Source: Eumeta japonica (lineage: Eukaryota; Arthropoda; Insecta; Lepidoptera; Psychidae). From it: a DNA stretch of 64,000 nt. Made by a program: the position numbers and the translations under genes. Below are positions 30,889 to 42,427 of the stretch, piece by piece. A model generated the notes under the pieces. It was not told the origin of the DNA, ran no database searches, and saw only the letters and a list, made by a program, of their open reading frames with translations. How positions within the stretch are numbered: position 1 is the stretch's first letter; every line of letters begins with the position of its first letter. The stretch is taken from contig BGZK01001466.1 in the NCBI GenBank assembly GCA_005406025.1, positions 1 to 64,000 on the forward strand, written 5' to 3'.

Positions 30889-33744
30889 GAGCCTTCCGTT
30901 TGTCTTTCCGCCGGCGCTCGTCAGCGTTTTTCTCGTCTTGCGCAATGGACGGAAAAATGGTCACGCAAAAAAGTGATTGCTACCGGAAGGTTGATTAACT
31001 TTTCGGTGAATGTAAGGGTTCGTTCATACTGCGATCCATTTTTATTTTACTAAACAGCCGTTACGTTATGTTACTAAACAGGCGTAAATTAGCATTCAGC
31101 AATATTTGTGTTTTTTATATAATTCAAATATGCCCGTTATTTCGCACGTAGTTATTTTCCTTATTTTGTACGAAGTTAAGATAAATGAGCAATTCGAAAA
31201 AAAAACACACTGATTTGTTTATTTTTTAAAATGCTTCTAATACCTATAAATTTATAAATCTGATGAAAATTAAACTGCGCGTGTTTTTTTCCCACAAATA
31301 TCGTTATATGAATTTATATTTAAGGAATTATAGCATTTAAACAATTAAGTTTTCACATAGAAAAATAGAATTCACTAACATTGACTTCAAACACATTGTA
31401 GAATATATTTCCGGGAATTTTTTGACGTGTGAGACAAAAATCTGTGACAGAATGTAGGTTAACAATTACAGAATATTCTTTGAACAAAAAAAATACTGAG
31501 TATAAGTCTCATTTTAAAAATGTTTTTTTTTTAATCATTTATTAATTACCGTACCATATGTATGTATGTATGGTACATAACAATGTACCATAAATCATAG
31601 AATGATGATGTATGGTACATTAAAAGTTTAAAATAAAAGATAAATAAATAATTATATAAACATTTAATTTTGCATATAATAATAATTTTTACAATATTTT
31701 TAGTGACAATTTATAAGCTCTTTCTGATGACAAATAATTTGATAAAGTCCGTTGTGTGTTATTGTTTGTAGCGAAGCTTTTTTAGCATCGACGAAACATA
31801 CGTACGTATGCACAAACACACATATACATACACGCACACGCACACGCGCACGTCTGATGCTATATTACAAATATATAGCATTCGAACGCTTATTCAAAAT
31901 AAACGCCATCTACACGCAGAAATCCGTATTATTATTTAATTTCTAAGGCGAGTCTGTGCACGCGCCCTATGGCGAATTCAGCTAGCGACATAATTTTCTA
32001 TAACACGAAATAACGCAATCTTCCCCGTAAACAGCGAAGACATTTTCATTCTTACATTGCATGAAATTGTCTTCCATCGTAATACGCTTTCACTTTGTAA
32101 AAAAAAATTACTTCATTCCCCACAATGCTGACAAATTCCGATGTATTCGGTATGCAAATTATATCAAAATGCTATGCGAAAAAAATGAAAAAAAACTACA
32201 AATTGTGATTCATATCAACGGAATGTATTGATGTCTCTACCGTCCTTCATTTCGATATTTCGATGCTAAATGAAGTCACAGTTCAAACTGCATAATTTAC
32301 CTTCCGTGCCTTTCACGGTCTAGAAGCGGTGCTCGAATTGATTCGTGTTTAATAGTGAAATTCGATACGATAGGTCGATCCATCCATCATTGATAAATTG
32401 AGACGTCGGACAGAAAACGGCTGCCAATATATTTCTGGGCCACGAGGGAGAAGGCATCGGACCGTTGGCGATACACGACCAGCGATAACATGAAGCCGGA
32501 GCGTCAACGTCACATGGAGCGAGAATCGTGAGACCAGATTCGTCTATCTTTTCGTAGAAGACGAAATATATACTCTTAATAAATTTGGATCGATTCTGAG
32601 AGAAAGGATGAGATTATATGTTCGTCTGTATGTATGTTTTAATGCGTTTACACTGATAATTTCTTCAGTTGTGGACCGATTTCGAATTATTTTTTTTCGT
32701 TTGAAAACGTGCACTCCCGAGGTAGTCCCATAGTCACCAAGTCACGATCTGATAATGTGATCCCAGGGGAGTCAAGGGATACCTTCAAATATCATAGGCA
32801 CATATAGTGTGTTTCAGTTTTTCTTTATAGTTAATAATTTTTTTCGTTTGGTTATCATCATCATCTGATGCTGAGCTGGTGATTAAAGCCACAGCACTCT
32901 TTGACGGTTAGGAGTTAGAGGATAATACTGCGATTTGTCGTCAGAAATCACTCTCAATGGCTATTAGGAAAATCTAGTATAAGCAGAATTAAAATTATTT
33001 ATCAATCCATTTAAACATTTTTATTCATTTATGTAATACTAACGTGTGTATATAAATGTATATAGATACATGCTGGAGTATAAATATCATTATTAAGCAA
33101 ACTAGGAATAGGGTGCATTAATTTAACGTGAAACTGAATGAAGATATGAAATGGAGGGGGTGTAGAAATTTTGTATTATAATAAATGAGCATAACCTCTA
33201 TAATTCGTATAAAAATAATTTAAGAATGTGAAGATCCTGGAATAATTACCTGCGGACAATAAATTCGAGATCGGCGTACTGCTTTTTCACGTGCTCCGTA
33301 TAAAAATAAAGGAGATGCTTGGTCAATTTTGTTAACTATGGTTTAATCCACAGGCAAAGTAGCTAAATTAATTGTAAAGTTATAATTACTCAATTATTTA
33401 TAAACTGTGATTTAAGATAACTTTTGCGAAAAATTAAAAAAAATGCCTTCAAAAACCTGTTTAAATTGCTTAAAAAGTTAATTTCGATTTTACTTCATAG
33501 TTATTTATTTATTACGTTCATTAAGGACATACATAGTTGTCCTTTAGGCACGTTTATGTATAATTTACGGTAAATCTTACGAATGTAACTTACCGTTGCT
33601 AATTTATTATAGTAAATCACCAACACGGTAAGTTTATATTCGTGACGTGGCGAATAAGTATTCGGGTCTAGTCTTACCGTGGGCGCCACTTATTAACCCA
33701 TCTACTGAAGGTCGATTCCGTAAGCTAAGGGCGACTCTCTCGCT
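30889..33744. other. Presumed intron, mostly AT-rich
   Basis: 31545-31592 has nested palindromes: TATGGTACAT (31569-31578) pairs with ATGTACCATA (31583-31592) and the GTACCATA word occurs again just upstream. 31800-31850 is a degenerate CA-rich tract. 32270-32560 has balanced, non-repetitive composition (CTGGGCCACGAGGGAGAAGG) and could be a conserved non-coding element. A 62-codon - frame at 33501-33689 is unconvincing. No family copies found. Confidence 0.3.
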
Positions 33745-33860
33745 ACCGTTACTTCGTCAAAATTACGTCACGGCGAGAAGGGTGCTGGCGCGCGCCTTCA
33801 GTTGACGTAATTTGAGGTGTTCACGATACCAATCGAGTCGTTCTAAGTCTCCAGGATGAA
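33745..33860 (+). repeat. Family F repeat
   Basis: TCGTCAAAATTACGTCACGG, a GGCGCGCGCC centre, TTGACGTAATTTGA and CCAATCGAGTCGTTCTAAGT follow the order of 24955-25075. Confidence 0.7.
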
Positions 33861-33919
33861 GAGTATTCACTTGCGAGTGTTTAAATAATATCATGAACAG
33901 AATAATTACTAGAAGAAAA

Positions 33920-34145
33920 TGCGCGATGGTGGATCAGCGATTCAGAGCGTCGCTTTTGCATCAGACTAGACCGGGTTCGATCTTGACCGCGAGCGAATTG
34001 ATTAATGATTTCTTCACTTGAACTCTGTATATACACCAAATAGTACCTTTTCCGTCCATTACATTCTTGGAAAATAAGTCGCGACAAATGGACAGGCAGA
34101 CACGAGATCGATCCTACAAGGGTTTTTCCTATCATACGGCGTAAA
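33920..34145 (+). repeat. SINE-like repeat with tRNA-like head
   Basis: GTGGATCAGCGATTCAGAGC (A-box-like region) is followed by GACCGGGTTCGATCTTGA, a B-box match GGTTCGATC, at the spacing of a tRNA-derived promoter. The body then runs into the tail CAAATGGACAGGCAGACACG, GATCCTACAAGGGTTTTTCC and GAACCCTAAAGG. It does not fold into a full tRNA, so a SINE is preferred over a tRNA gene. The 84-codon - frame 33881-34135 is an artefact. Confidence 0.55.
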
Positions 34146-34199
34146 GAACCCTAAAGGCAAGCATTGGATTGGATTTCCAAAATCTATGTTCGGAACATT

Positions 34200-34460
34200 G
34201 GAAAGGCGACAGCCCTACTTCGGTATTCATAATGTCGATCTCGGGAGGTCATTCTGGCGGCCCCGCGGGTGACGCCCGGCGCGTGATGGCTGAGATCGCC
34301 GCCGACGCTTCAAGTATTTGTAAATGAATAGTACTAGCTTATTGCCGGCTCGTGGTCCATAGGCGGTTCCGTGTCGCTGGTTTCCACAGAGAAGAAGAAA
34401 AAAATGCGGGTCAGTTTCCAAGCCGCGCTGGAGTTCGATGGTCTTCGATGGCATACGTGT
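34200..34460. promoter_or_regulatory. GC-rich island, unassigned
   Basis: 34240-34310 (GGCGGCCCCGCGGGTGACGC, then GCTGAGATCGCCGCCGACGC) and 34340-34450 are GC-rich. A 75-codon - frame (34227-34454) is open but has no recognised motif. It may be an exon of an unknown gene or a regulatory island; nothing decides. Confidence 0.25.
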
Positions 34461-35319
34461 ACATGTTAGGCTAGATATTTATCTAGTTGCATATCTTTTG
34501 TCGAAATTATTCTCTAAATAGAACACGTTCTATGTCCAGTTCAATACCTCACAAACGGCTCCTCCTGTCGAGGAGCGTAGGGAGAAGAGTAGGTCAAAAC
34601 TTGAGGGTCATAAAAATACGATTGAAAAAGGTGCTTGAATATCGTACGCCCATAGCCGACGCCAGTACCTATGTTGAGCGATATGTAACACTAACAATAG
34701 CGCTTAAGATCGTATACATTGAAAACTTACCTGTTTTAAACGTAAAACCTCTATAAATAAGCAACAATAACGTAAAAAAATACACGCGTTAAGTTAATGA
34801 GGATCAGCTTCTTACGAATCAACTTCTTAAGAGTTTAAGAAGTAAACTCCAAAAATTTCAGGCTTAAACAGTTCTATTCACTTGGTTCATTATGTAGGTT
34901 GGCATTATCAACGTTATCGTGCATGTAAAACTATCGTGGTAATGTCAGGATTGCGAAACTATAAATTTTAATTTAATAATAGGTGTCTCTTCAAGCGGCA
35001 GAATCTCACCAAATCTGATTTAAGGCGCTGTGGGGATCGAATTTCGTAATTCAGAGAATCGTACTTTTTCGTACATCTGTACTCGTAGCAAACGCGTTCG
35101 ATAATGCCAACATATTTATTGACCCTTTGTTAATAATGCGGAATGTTTCGCATAAAGGAAAGCGGATGGGTCCATTAAAATGTTGGCAAACCTTAACAAA
35201 AAGGAAAAGGGGTTCGAATTAAAAGAAATAATACTCATGTGATATTTTGGACGCCCCCTAATTGGTTACTATTCTAAAACGAACATAAAAATGAATTTTA
35301 ACATTCTTCTAAGATTACT
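34461..35319. other. Presumed intron
   Basis: An 89-codon + frame (34487-34756) without domain. 34800-34850 repeats AAGTTTAAGAAG-like words (CTTCTTAAGAGTTTAAGAAG is partly palindromic). Otherwise nothing seen. Confidence 0.3.
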
Positions 35320-35615
35320 TGTTTGTCGGTGCTTAGAGGCGTTGGTGATTTTTATACTCTGGCGTGCTGGTGGATGTGATTAGCTAACTGTTCATGACGA
35401 CGTAATATATTGGCAAGAAGCACACGTCGAAATTATACTCTAATTAATTGGCGGTTAGAAAAATAAAAATTTAGATTTTAATTTGTATCTAATAATCCTC
35501 TTGAATCGACATTAATTTTGTCGGATGAGTATACGTAGTGAAAGAACAGATTTGAGGGTCAGAGGTGGGTTGCATGCTGCATGTTGACGCGTGTTGCAGC
35601 CAAGAGTCTTTTTTA
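35320..35615 (+). mobile_element. Penelope-like element 3' end, second copy
   Basis: GCTGGTGGATGTGA, CCTCTTGAATCGACATTAAT, CGTAGTGAAAGAACAGATTT, GAGGGTCAGAGGTGGGTTGC and a GCTGCATG...TTGCAGC hairpin (about 35575-35600) repeat the order of 19735-19985. The hairpin stem is maintained with different bases. No ORF upstream, so only the tail is present. Confidence 0.7.
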
Positions 35616-37000
35616 AAATATATTTAATTGTAGATACATATTTTTTAATATTTTTTTGTGAGTACGAAATTCTACTATTTAAAAAATAATTATATGACTT
35701 TTTTTTGAAACTGGTGTCCAGTGCTGTTGAGTGTCATTTTCTTCTATCTTGTTGATCGTTTAACACTTGATCCGTTTTTAAAGCTCTTTTTAATTATCAC
35801 CATTGATTTCATAATATGGAGTTCTATTTACTTCTTCGTTATTGCAACATCCGACTTTGAAATACAGCCATTACACACTGAATGATATACTGGTAGGGGC
35901 AATGTGATAACTCCATTCTTGGATATCTCTGGCCAACAAGCTATATGTATTATTGGTATGCAAGGTGTTCATAACCACAACACGGAGACACACCTTTAAA
36001 CAAAATATTCCAGATTGAAGGGCTGGATGCAGAGTGCTCCACGCCGTTTAAGTGCTGATTGGGTACTGATAACTGTCGCTGAAGGTTACGAAACCAGTAG
36101 CTTAAGTTGAAACAGGTTAAAAATTGATCAAGCATTGCTCCTGTAGGCGAAGGTAAAACCTTTGACGACTGGATAATCATGCCTTTGTTTAATACACACT
36201 TATTAATTTACGAGCCTTTTTTTGAATTATTTTCCTTTATTTATATGTCTCTCAATTCAGATTGTCTCTGGGCGAAGGCTTCATCTAGCTGCTTCCATTA
36301 AACTCTATCGCCGTCGTTCGTTACACATGCGGAATCCTTAATGTTTTACGACGCCATAACTAGAAACTTAGTGGGATCCATGAAATGGAATTTAGTCAAT
36401 TATTTAGATAACATTCTCTCATTAGCATCATTAGTTTCTCATTAGCATCACTTAAACAAGTAGCTTAACGATCCACCATTAGATGTCGACTTCTTGATAA
36501 TAATATTTATAACCTAACACAAAATAACTTCAACCACATACCTTATGTGAACACGCAGTTTCACTTGTATTCAAATAGGATTCTGTGAGAGATACTTCTA
36601 CATGAGACGACAGCAGAAAAAATATATTCAGTCCAAGAAGTTAGATTAATATTATAAGTGCACGACGATCTATAGACACATTGTAAAATTAAAGTCACAA
36701 ATTAAATAATATAAATACTAAATCAAATAACCCAATTAAAACAATCAGAGTTGTGGTCGCCGATTGGTCGATATTTCTTCTGGTCGGTGCGTCGTTTTTA
36801 ATCAGGCGGGTCCAATTTGAATTCTCGCCAAGAGCGAATTGATCAATAAGTTTTCATCTATAGTCAATCTGAATAATTTACTCCTAGTTTTGATGAATAC
36901 CATCGTTAACAATCCACTGTTAGAACTTACTTTAGAATCATACAGGACCAGCGCGAACGATCTAAGTTTCATAAACGATAAATTGTTCCAAACCTAAAAC
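35616..37000. other. Presumed intron
   Basis: A 76-codon - frame (35950-36180) begins MIIQSSKVLPSPTGAM and has the look of coding sequence but no recognisable domain, start context or splice partner. 36420-36450 holds a short direct repeat of CTCATTAGCATCA. 36780-36850 (GTCGTTTTTAATCAGGCGGG, AGAGCGAATTGATCAATAA) resembles the body of the 33920 SINE. Confidence 0.3.
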
Positions 37001-37043
37001 ACTAAACAGTCATTTATACCGGGTGTATAAATGACTGTTTAGT
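37001..37043. other. Perfect 19-bp hairpin, 5-nt loop
   Basis: ACTAAACAGTCATTTATAC (37001-37019) is the exact reverse complement of 37025-37043, with loop CGGGT. It lies at the left edge of the inverted-repeat element at 37016-37516. It is neither followed by a T-run nor near a gene. A microRNA-like stem is possible in length terms only if flanks also pair, which they do not. Confidence 0.85.
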
Positions 37044-37516
37044 CATTAGTCAATAGTCGAGGGACACCCTTCCGCAAACTGATAGAGTGAACTCGGTATA
37101 TTATACTAAGAGATCCGCGCATGAAATTATTCCAGGAAAGTTAAGGGAATCCAAGAAAACTGATTTGTATTATCACCTCCTACGCAATGTATCGCTACTT
37201 ATACTACTACTACAATGTATTACTACAACTCGGTGAACTCTGTAGTTAGACAGATATTAGAATAGCTGATTCCGTGCGTTGTTCGTTAAAGTAATTTAAA
37301 GACTCATTGCTGCTTTTTTTTATTTTACCTGTTTTATTTACAAAAATGGAATGCTGCGTAGAGAAAATATGATTTTACGTAGAAATAAAGTAGTTTTAAC
37401 TGAAAAAAAAAACATTTTTTTTTTCCTGAGAAAATTTCCAGTGGATTTTGATTCAAAATAAGGGTCTGAATGCACCCTATCAGTTTGTGAAGGGCTGTCC
37501 CTTACACCCGGTATAT
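37016..37516. mobile_element. Element with inverted ends, about 500 bp
   Basis: The left end ATACCGGGTGTA ... GGGACACCCTTCCGCAAACT ... GATAGAGTG is repeated in reverse complement at 37440-37516 (ATACCGGGTGTAAGGGACAG, CCCTTCACAAACTGATAGGG). The left arm has about 33 extra bases between the two blocks; these create half of the perfect hairpin. No transposase is present. A 62-codon - frame 37338-37526 overlaps the right arm and is not a gene. Confidence 0.6.
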
Positions 37517-38175
37517 TAACAGGCATACATGCCTATTACAGTCATAATATTTGCATATCAATCGCATAAAATACGAATTTCCGTTTTGGACTGGAATTCA
37601 AAAGATTATACTCAGCGTGATTGACATTCAGTGTTCGTATCGAATCTTAGGTGTAGGAAGGTGCCAAAGCGACGTGCCAAAAAATTATCCGACTAGGCTT
37701 ATTCGATTCCTCTTCGAGAACACTTGAGCCATAAAAAATAACAGCTTCGCCGAACTGACATAGAATGTGGACTGCCCAGCGAAGTAATTAAGAAATATAT
37801 GCTTACCTCATGAAAAGTAAAGTTGAGCGGCGATGTTTGGTAAGGTCAATGACTCGATAGCATGTTCTTCCAGAAAAAAAGGAACAGTCACATTTTTGGC
37901 GATTCGGTTATATGCCACTCTAAAAATAAGATATGTGCAAAATATTTTCGTAAAAGAATCTCGGGTTTAAAATGGTTTTTCTATTTAAAAAAAATATATA
38001 AAATTTATGAAATATCTTATATAAATTCGTGAAACGATTTTCATTAAGTTCTCATATTTGTATACCTTTAGGATTCTCAATTTGATGTGTCATAATTCTG
38101 CTAAATATGTTGTAATTTTAATTAATAATCTCGAATCAAGCGCTAAAGTTTTGAGTTGTCGTAACATATAAGACT
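37517..38175. other. AT-rich spacer
   Basis: Nothing recognised. Confidence 0.35.
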
Positions 38176-38472
38176 CTATTGTAAATGACGTGTCTCCAAT
38201 TTTAGGCTCCGAATACTAAAAAAATTTGGAGTAGGCTTTATTAAATTAGATGCGCAATTTGAAGTTGAATCCTTACTGTCAATTTTGTTGCATAACACCA
38301 TCAGCTCCAAAAAGTTAAAGAAATTTTTCGTGTACTCGTGGTTTTTTTTTAATTTATCTATAGCTTTTTTTCCGGAAGCGAAGACAGATATCACATTTCT
38401 ATTTACGAATCGAACATATTGTTCGCCAATTCCATTTCTCGCATCACGTTTAAATTGCTCTTCTGCTGACAC
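38176..38472 (-). CDS. Unidentified 98-codon open frame
   Basis: It starts at ATG 38472 and reads MSAEEQFKRDARNGIGEQY, then FVNRNVISVFASGKKAID and ELMVLCNKIDSKDSTSN, ending ETRHLQ. It is lysine-rich, hydrophilic and has no membrane segment. Composition looks more like real protein than most frames in the window, yet the DNA is AT-rich, no splice sites or promoter were seen, and the family is unknown. It may be a retroposed gene piece or part of a mobile element. Confidence 0.25.
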   Translation of the reverse strand: MSAEEQFKRDARNGIGEQYVRFVNRNVISVFASGKKAIDKLKKNHEYTKNFFNFLELMVLCNKIDSKDSTSNCASNLIKPTPNFFSIRSLKLETRHLQ

Positions 38473-38489
38473 GCCCTCCTACGACCTAT

Positions 38490-38730
38490 GTCGAGGGAAC
38501 CCTTTGCGTTGGCCCAGTGTGGATGGGGAGTAACTAATGACCGTCCTTACCGACGCGTGACCACGGCGTCCGAGATCAGTGGTCGCCGTGGTCACGTCGT
38601 CGTCACCAGGCTCAAACGATTAAAGCTGGTCCAAGTTAAATACCATTCGGGGAATTCCCCGCTTGGTAGGGGATCCAACCCGAAATTTCTCGTTCGAGAC
38701 GCCTTTAGCTACTTCGCCATTGCCGAATAA
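38490..38730 (+). repeat. GC-rich repeat-like block
   Basis: CGACGCGTGACCACGGCGTC and AGTGGTCGCCGTGGTCACG contain an inverted pair (GTGACCACGGCG/CGCCGTGGTCAC, 38556-38567 and 38583-38594), a 12-bp perfect stem. GGTAGGGGATCCAACCCG and CGTTCGAGACGCC follow. The overall order (CGTC...ACGG...GATTAA...TTCGGG) resembles family D but a firm match was not made. Confidence 0.35.
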
Positions 38731-38904
38731 ATGATAGCATATTTAATAATGGGTATGATAATTATTGCTTGACGATTAATATTAATGAAACTATATGGAC
38801 AATAAAGATTGCATACATGCGATAACTTCTTATAGAATAATGATGTCATAAGTGTTCACAATTGTGATTAACACTACTTAAATTTTAATTAAAAAATTGA
38901 AAAA

Positions 38905-39240
38905 AAAACAATGTGCGGTTGGGGGACCACTGCCAAGAACGAAGTTTTTTTGCAATATAAATAATGAAAAGTGAAAATTAAATTAAAGGATTTCATTTAA
39001 TATAATGATTTAATACAAATGTTAATTTATTAATAATTAGATATAAAATAGTAATTATAAATTATATTAAAAAATACTAAATAATAAATTTCAAGATAGA
39101 GAGAAAGAAAGAGAAAGTCGTATGAAGGAGGCGTGACGCTTTTTCGTTATGTTCCAATTTCTATCAGTCAACTCCTACCGCAAGCCGCGTTAAAGAACTT
39201 CATTCCAATAGTGAATATTAAAAATAAGGTGAACGTTGGA
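38905..39240 (+). repeat. Family G repeat
   Basis: TGTGCGGTTGGGGGACCACTGCC start, long AT-rich centre, AAATTTCAAGATAGAGAGA, GGAGGCGTGACGCTTTTTCG and TCAACTCCTACCGCA. 39740-39935 and 50560-50790 share the second half; 51520-51560 resembles the first block. Confidence 0.6.
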
Positions 39241-39264
39241 GATAATGGAGAATTATTTAATGGG

Positions 39265-39605
39265 GTAGGGTCATGTTATGGTCAACTTGGTTGCAGCACG
39301 AAAACGGACCTACTAGATCGGTGAGATACCACACCCCTCACAGAATACAAATGTGAATGCAGATGCTTTTGCGTTTCTTCGTATAAGTTAGAGTTCCGGT
39401 GGCCAATTTCCCCTCCATCAGCTCATATCTTCCTCCGTCAACCCATTTCTCTCGCCATGCAATATTTCATTCCTGTTTAAAAAGCAGGCAAAGCAAAGGT
39501 GCCTCATCCGGTGTTGCGAGTGCGCATGGACGCCAGTGACCACCTACAGTTTGGTGGTTCACATGTTCATTTGTCTCTAGGAATTACGATAAAAAACCCG
39601 ATAAA
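39265..39605 (+). repeat. Family A repeat, near full length
   Basis: GGTCAACTTGGTTGCAGCAC, AGAATACAAATGTGAATGCA, AGAGTTCCGGTGGCC, CCTCCATCAGCTCATATC, TTGCGAGTGCGCATGGACGC, TTTGGTGGTTCACATGTTCA and a short A-rich end. The order is the same as in 41440 and 56385. Confidence 0.75.
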
Positions 39606-39739
39606 AATTTATAAGACCTGCCGCACAAGAGCCGTGGTCGTATCAACATCAGAATTGCTTTCGAATCGTGAAATAATGAGTTCGATCCCTGATTAAGTGC
39701 AAATTTGCTGATGAGTTTCGTTAACTTGATTCGGTTTAA

Positions 39740-39935
39740 AGAAAAACATTAATTTATTAAAAAATAGATATAAAATAGTGCATTATAAATTAATTTAAAA
39801 ATACTGAACAAAAAATTTCAAGATGGCGAACGAGAGAGTAATAGAGTAATTCGCATGGAGGGGGCGTAACGCTTTTTGTATCACGAAACCGAAATTTCGT
39901 TGTGTCATAAAATTCCAGCTTCACTGGGTAAGTTA
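39740..39935 (+). repeat. Family G repeat, partial
   Basis: AAAAATTTCAAGATGGCGAA, GGAGGGGGCGTAACGCTTTT and the AT-rich lead match 39030-39160. Confidence 0.6.
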
Positions 39936-40619
39936 AGCCTCCAGCACCGGACGTCGTCACCTCATCGGTGATGGCGGTGGTTCTCGACACGCAGTCCTGC
40001 ATCGACAGCTCTAAGCTCTCAAACCCTTCGGATTCGAGCTGAAAGATTGATTGTATAGCGATTTATAAAAGTGCAAACCATAGACTAAATTCAATCAAAC
40101 CGATTTGGACCAATAAACATATGTGTTTTCATCTTATAACCCAATTTGTATAAAGGTATTTGTATGATTTTTTTTTCTATAAAATCCTTTTTCATTCGAT
40201 ACACTTACATCACTTTAACGCGAATATAATGCCATTTTATGACGAAAAAAAAAACAACACAAAGCCTTAACAGGTTTTCATGATAACGCTGTAAAGTGAT
40301 CCGTAAAAAAAAAATATAAATGAGCGTGTTGTTTACTCCCCGTCACTTTGCCCGCGTAAACAACGACAGCTAATTCCGAAGCTGTGATATCGGATATACT
40401 TTTTCCGGTATCGTTATCTGGATACGAGATAAAGCCATCGCTAATGGAACAGCCGTGGGATATAGGAGAAGGGCAAAAGCTTGGGAAAAAAAAAGTTTAA
40501 TAATCGTCCAATATGAAGCAATCGAACTGATTGTAATGATAAATATTTAAATCGTAATTTAATCAAAATCGGTTAGTTTCTCTCTGAATGTGATTATATT
40601 AATATTTTCTGTTTTGTGA
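39936..40619. other. Presumed intron
   Basis: 40330-40480 has balanced composition (CCCCGTCACTTTGCCCGCG, then GATATCGGATATAC) and no other copy in the window. Nothing identified. Confidence 0.3.
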
Positions 40620-40621
40620 GT

Positions 40622-41345
40622 GAATACGAGGGGCGCTCAATAAAAATTGATAATGGGTATGTTGCCGGTAACTCTTATTAAATAGCATTTCATTTTTCAA
40701 CATAGTCGCTTTTCTAAAATTAATTTCTTTAAAAAAATCCTTTCCTCCTGAGAACCTAAAAATTGCTGTACTGCAGCGACTACTGTTTTATTATCTTCGA
40801 ATCTCTGTCCGTTCAGATACTCCTTCAACCTAAGGAACTGGTAGAAATCACTAGGGGCAAGGTCTGCTACATATGGAGAATAGTCAAATATTTCGAAACC
40901 AGCGTCTCGAAACGCAGCCATAGCTACGGCGGACCAGGCATTATCTTGACAAAACAAAAGAATGTTTGCTAGTTTGCGTCACAGCTTCTTTTGTATTTTT
41001 TTTTTACCCGATCTTTTTTTATGTTCTGCATACATAACACCTAACACCTGCAACAGTAACTCTGCGGTACAGATATTCTATCATGACCACCTTTTAGTAT
41101 ACCAGAAAAGAGAGTTCATGATCTTTCCGGCAAAACGACTCGCCTTAAATTTATTAGGGATCGGAGACGATGGTTTTTCCAAACCTTGGACTGTAGTTTT
41201 GTGTCTGGATAGCAATGGTGAAACCACGTTTCATTCATGGTCGTAAATTGAGCCAAAGAACTATCGGGATCTTGTTGTAACATTTCGTACCTCGAGACAG
41301 CCTCACCAGCAATAAATAAAGTTGCACTATGCAATGGATCTTACA
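40622..41345 (-). pseudogene. Mariner transposase relic 2
   Basis: On the - strand: LAQFTTMNETWFHHCYPDTK (first catalytic site region; the Asp is changed to Asn, about 41245), a gap, then CQDNAWSAVAMAAFRDAGFE (second Asp, about 40940), YVADLAPSDFYQFLRLKEYL (third Asp, about 40860) and GQRFEDNKTVVAAV down to 40700. One end is ACGAGGGGCGCTCAATAAAA (40627-40646), of the type seen as an inverted terminus in this mariner lineage; the other end was not found. Internal deletion and frameshift between 40960 and 41110 make it dead. Confidence 0.85.
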
Positions 41346-41439
41346 AGTTTGACTTAGGTTCTTAACAAAACTTTATTTTTTATTTTAATTCAATGAAACT
41401 GTTACTGAGAAGTTATATTATAGATGCATAAGCAATCTA

Positions 41440-41838
41440 TAAGTGTACTAGCCTTCTGCCATTGGTTTGCCCGTATGGACGAAGTGAATGTGCCTTCAGC
41501 CTTTATATTAAACGAATCTACTGTGCTGCATCACAGAAATGGGCCTGCTCGATCGGTGAAATAGCTCACTCTCACACAGTACAGACGTGAAGTGGCAGCT
41601 TAAGCTGTTGTGTTTGGTCCTTGTCCAGTGAATAAGAGTTCTGGAGACTCATTGCCCTCTATTACTTCATACATTCTTAATAAATCACTTCTCCATCAGA
41701 TATCCTCTTCCTGTTCTGAGGCTAACAACGCACTAGTGACTCCTTTGGGGTTGCGAGTGTCTATGAGAAGCGGTGACCATCTGCTTTTTGATGATTCGCT
41801 TCCTCGTTACGCACGCTATAATGTGCCATATAAAGAAA
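41440..41838 (+). repeat. Family A repeat, near full length
   Basis: TGTGCTGCATCACAGAAAT, ACAGTACAGACGTGAAGTGG, AGAGTTCTGGAGACTCATTG, CTCCATCAGATATCCTCTTC, TTTGGGGTTGCGAGTGTCTA, GCGGTGACCATCTG and an A-rich end. Three overlapping frames of 67 to 89 codons are artefacts. Confidence 0.75.
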
Positions 41839-42085
41839 AACGATCGTACTTTTCAATTTTGGTCCCACTACTTTCCTGATTTCTATCCTTGTCACCCTCT
41901 TGGTTCTACGCTTAGTCTCAACCTCGATCCTGGCTCTAGTTTCTACTCCCCGTCTTGCTTTCATTCCGATACGCTACTGATCACGGTTCCGATTTATACA
42001 AATTCAGAAAAATGCTGGTATTACATATAGTCAAATATAGGCTATACTTCTTGGCAAATCTCATCCATGATTGAATGATATTGAG

Positions 42086-42427
42086 AACTTGGACAAATGA
42101 GTAGATGTTATTTATTCATAAAACTTCAATGTTTGTTGGTTCATTTCATTATCAGAATTCTGGAAAGCATAGTTACAGGTAACTAGATAATCATGACATG
42201 TACATAATTTTTTTTTAATAATTATACCTAAACAATTCCAATAAATTAATAATAAAATATATATATATGCATAATTATTGTATTTTTATATTTTATTATT
42301 AATTTATGGAATTGTTTTGGTATAATTATTTTATGTACATGCCACAAAATATCTATTTGTAACTATGCTTTCCAGAATTTCCTGTTGAAGTTGGAAATGA
42401 ACCAACTTGAAGTCATCTATCCAAGTT
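42086..42427. repeat. Foldback element, 342 bp
   Basis: Ends AACTTGGA (42086-42093) and TCCAAGTT (42420-42427) start arms that pair through TTGGTTCATTTC, CAGAATTCTGGAAAGCATAG, ACATGTACATAAT and CAATTCCATAAATTAATAA to a TA-rich centre near 42265. Almost the whole element is palindromic. Two 23-bp direct copies of TATAGGCTATACT..TTGGAAAT flank it (42036-42059 and 42448-42470). Confidence 0.8.

Noticed and set aside
33920..34010. tRNA gene
   Set aside because: A- and B-box-like words are present, but no acceptor stem or full cloverleaf can be drawn; better read as a SINE head.
37001..37043. microRNA precursor
   Set aside because: The stem is 19 bp with a 5-nt loop and the flanks do not pair, too short for a metazoan precursor of 60-70 nt.
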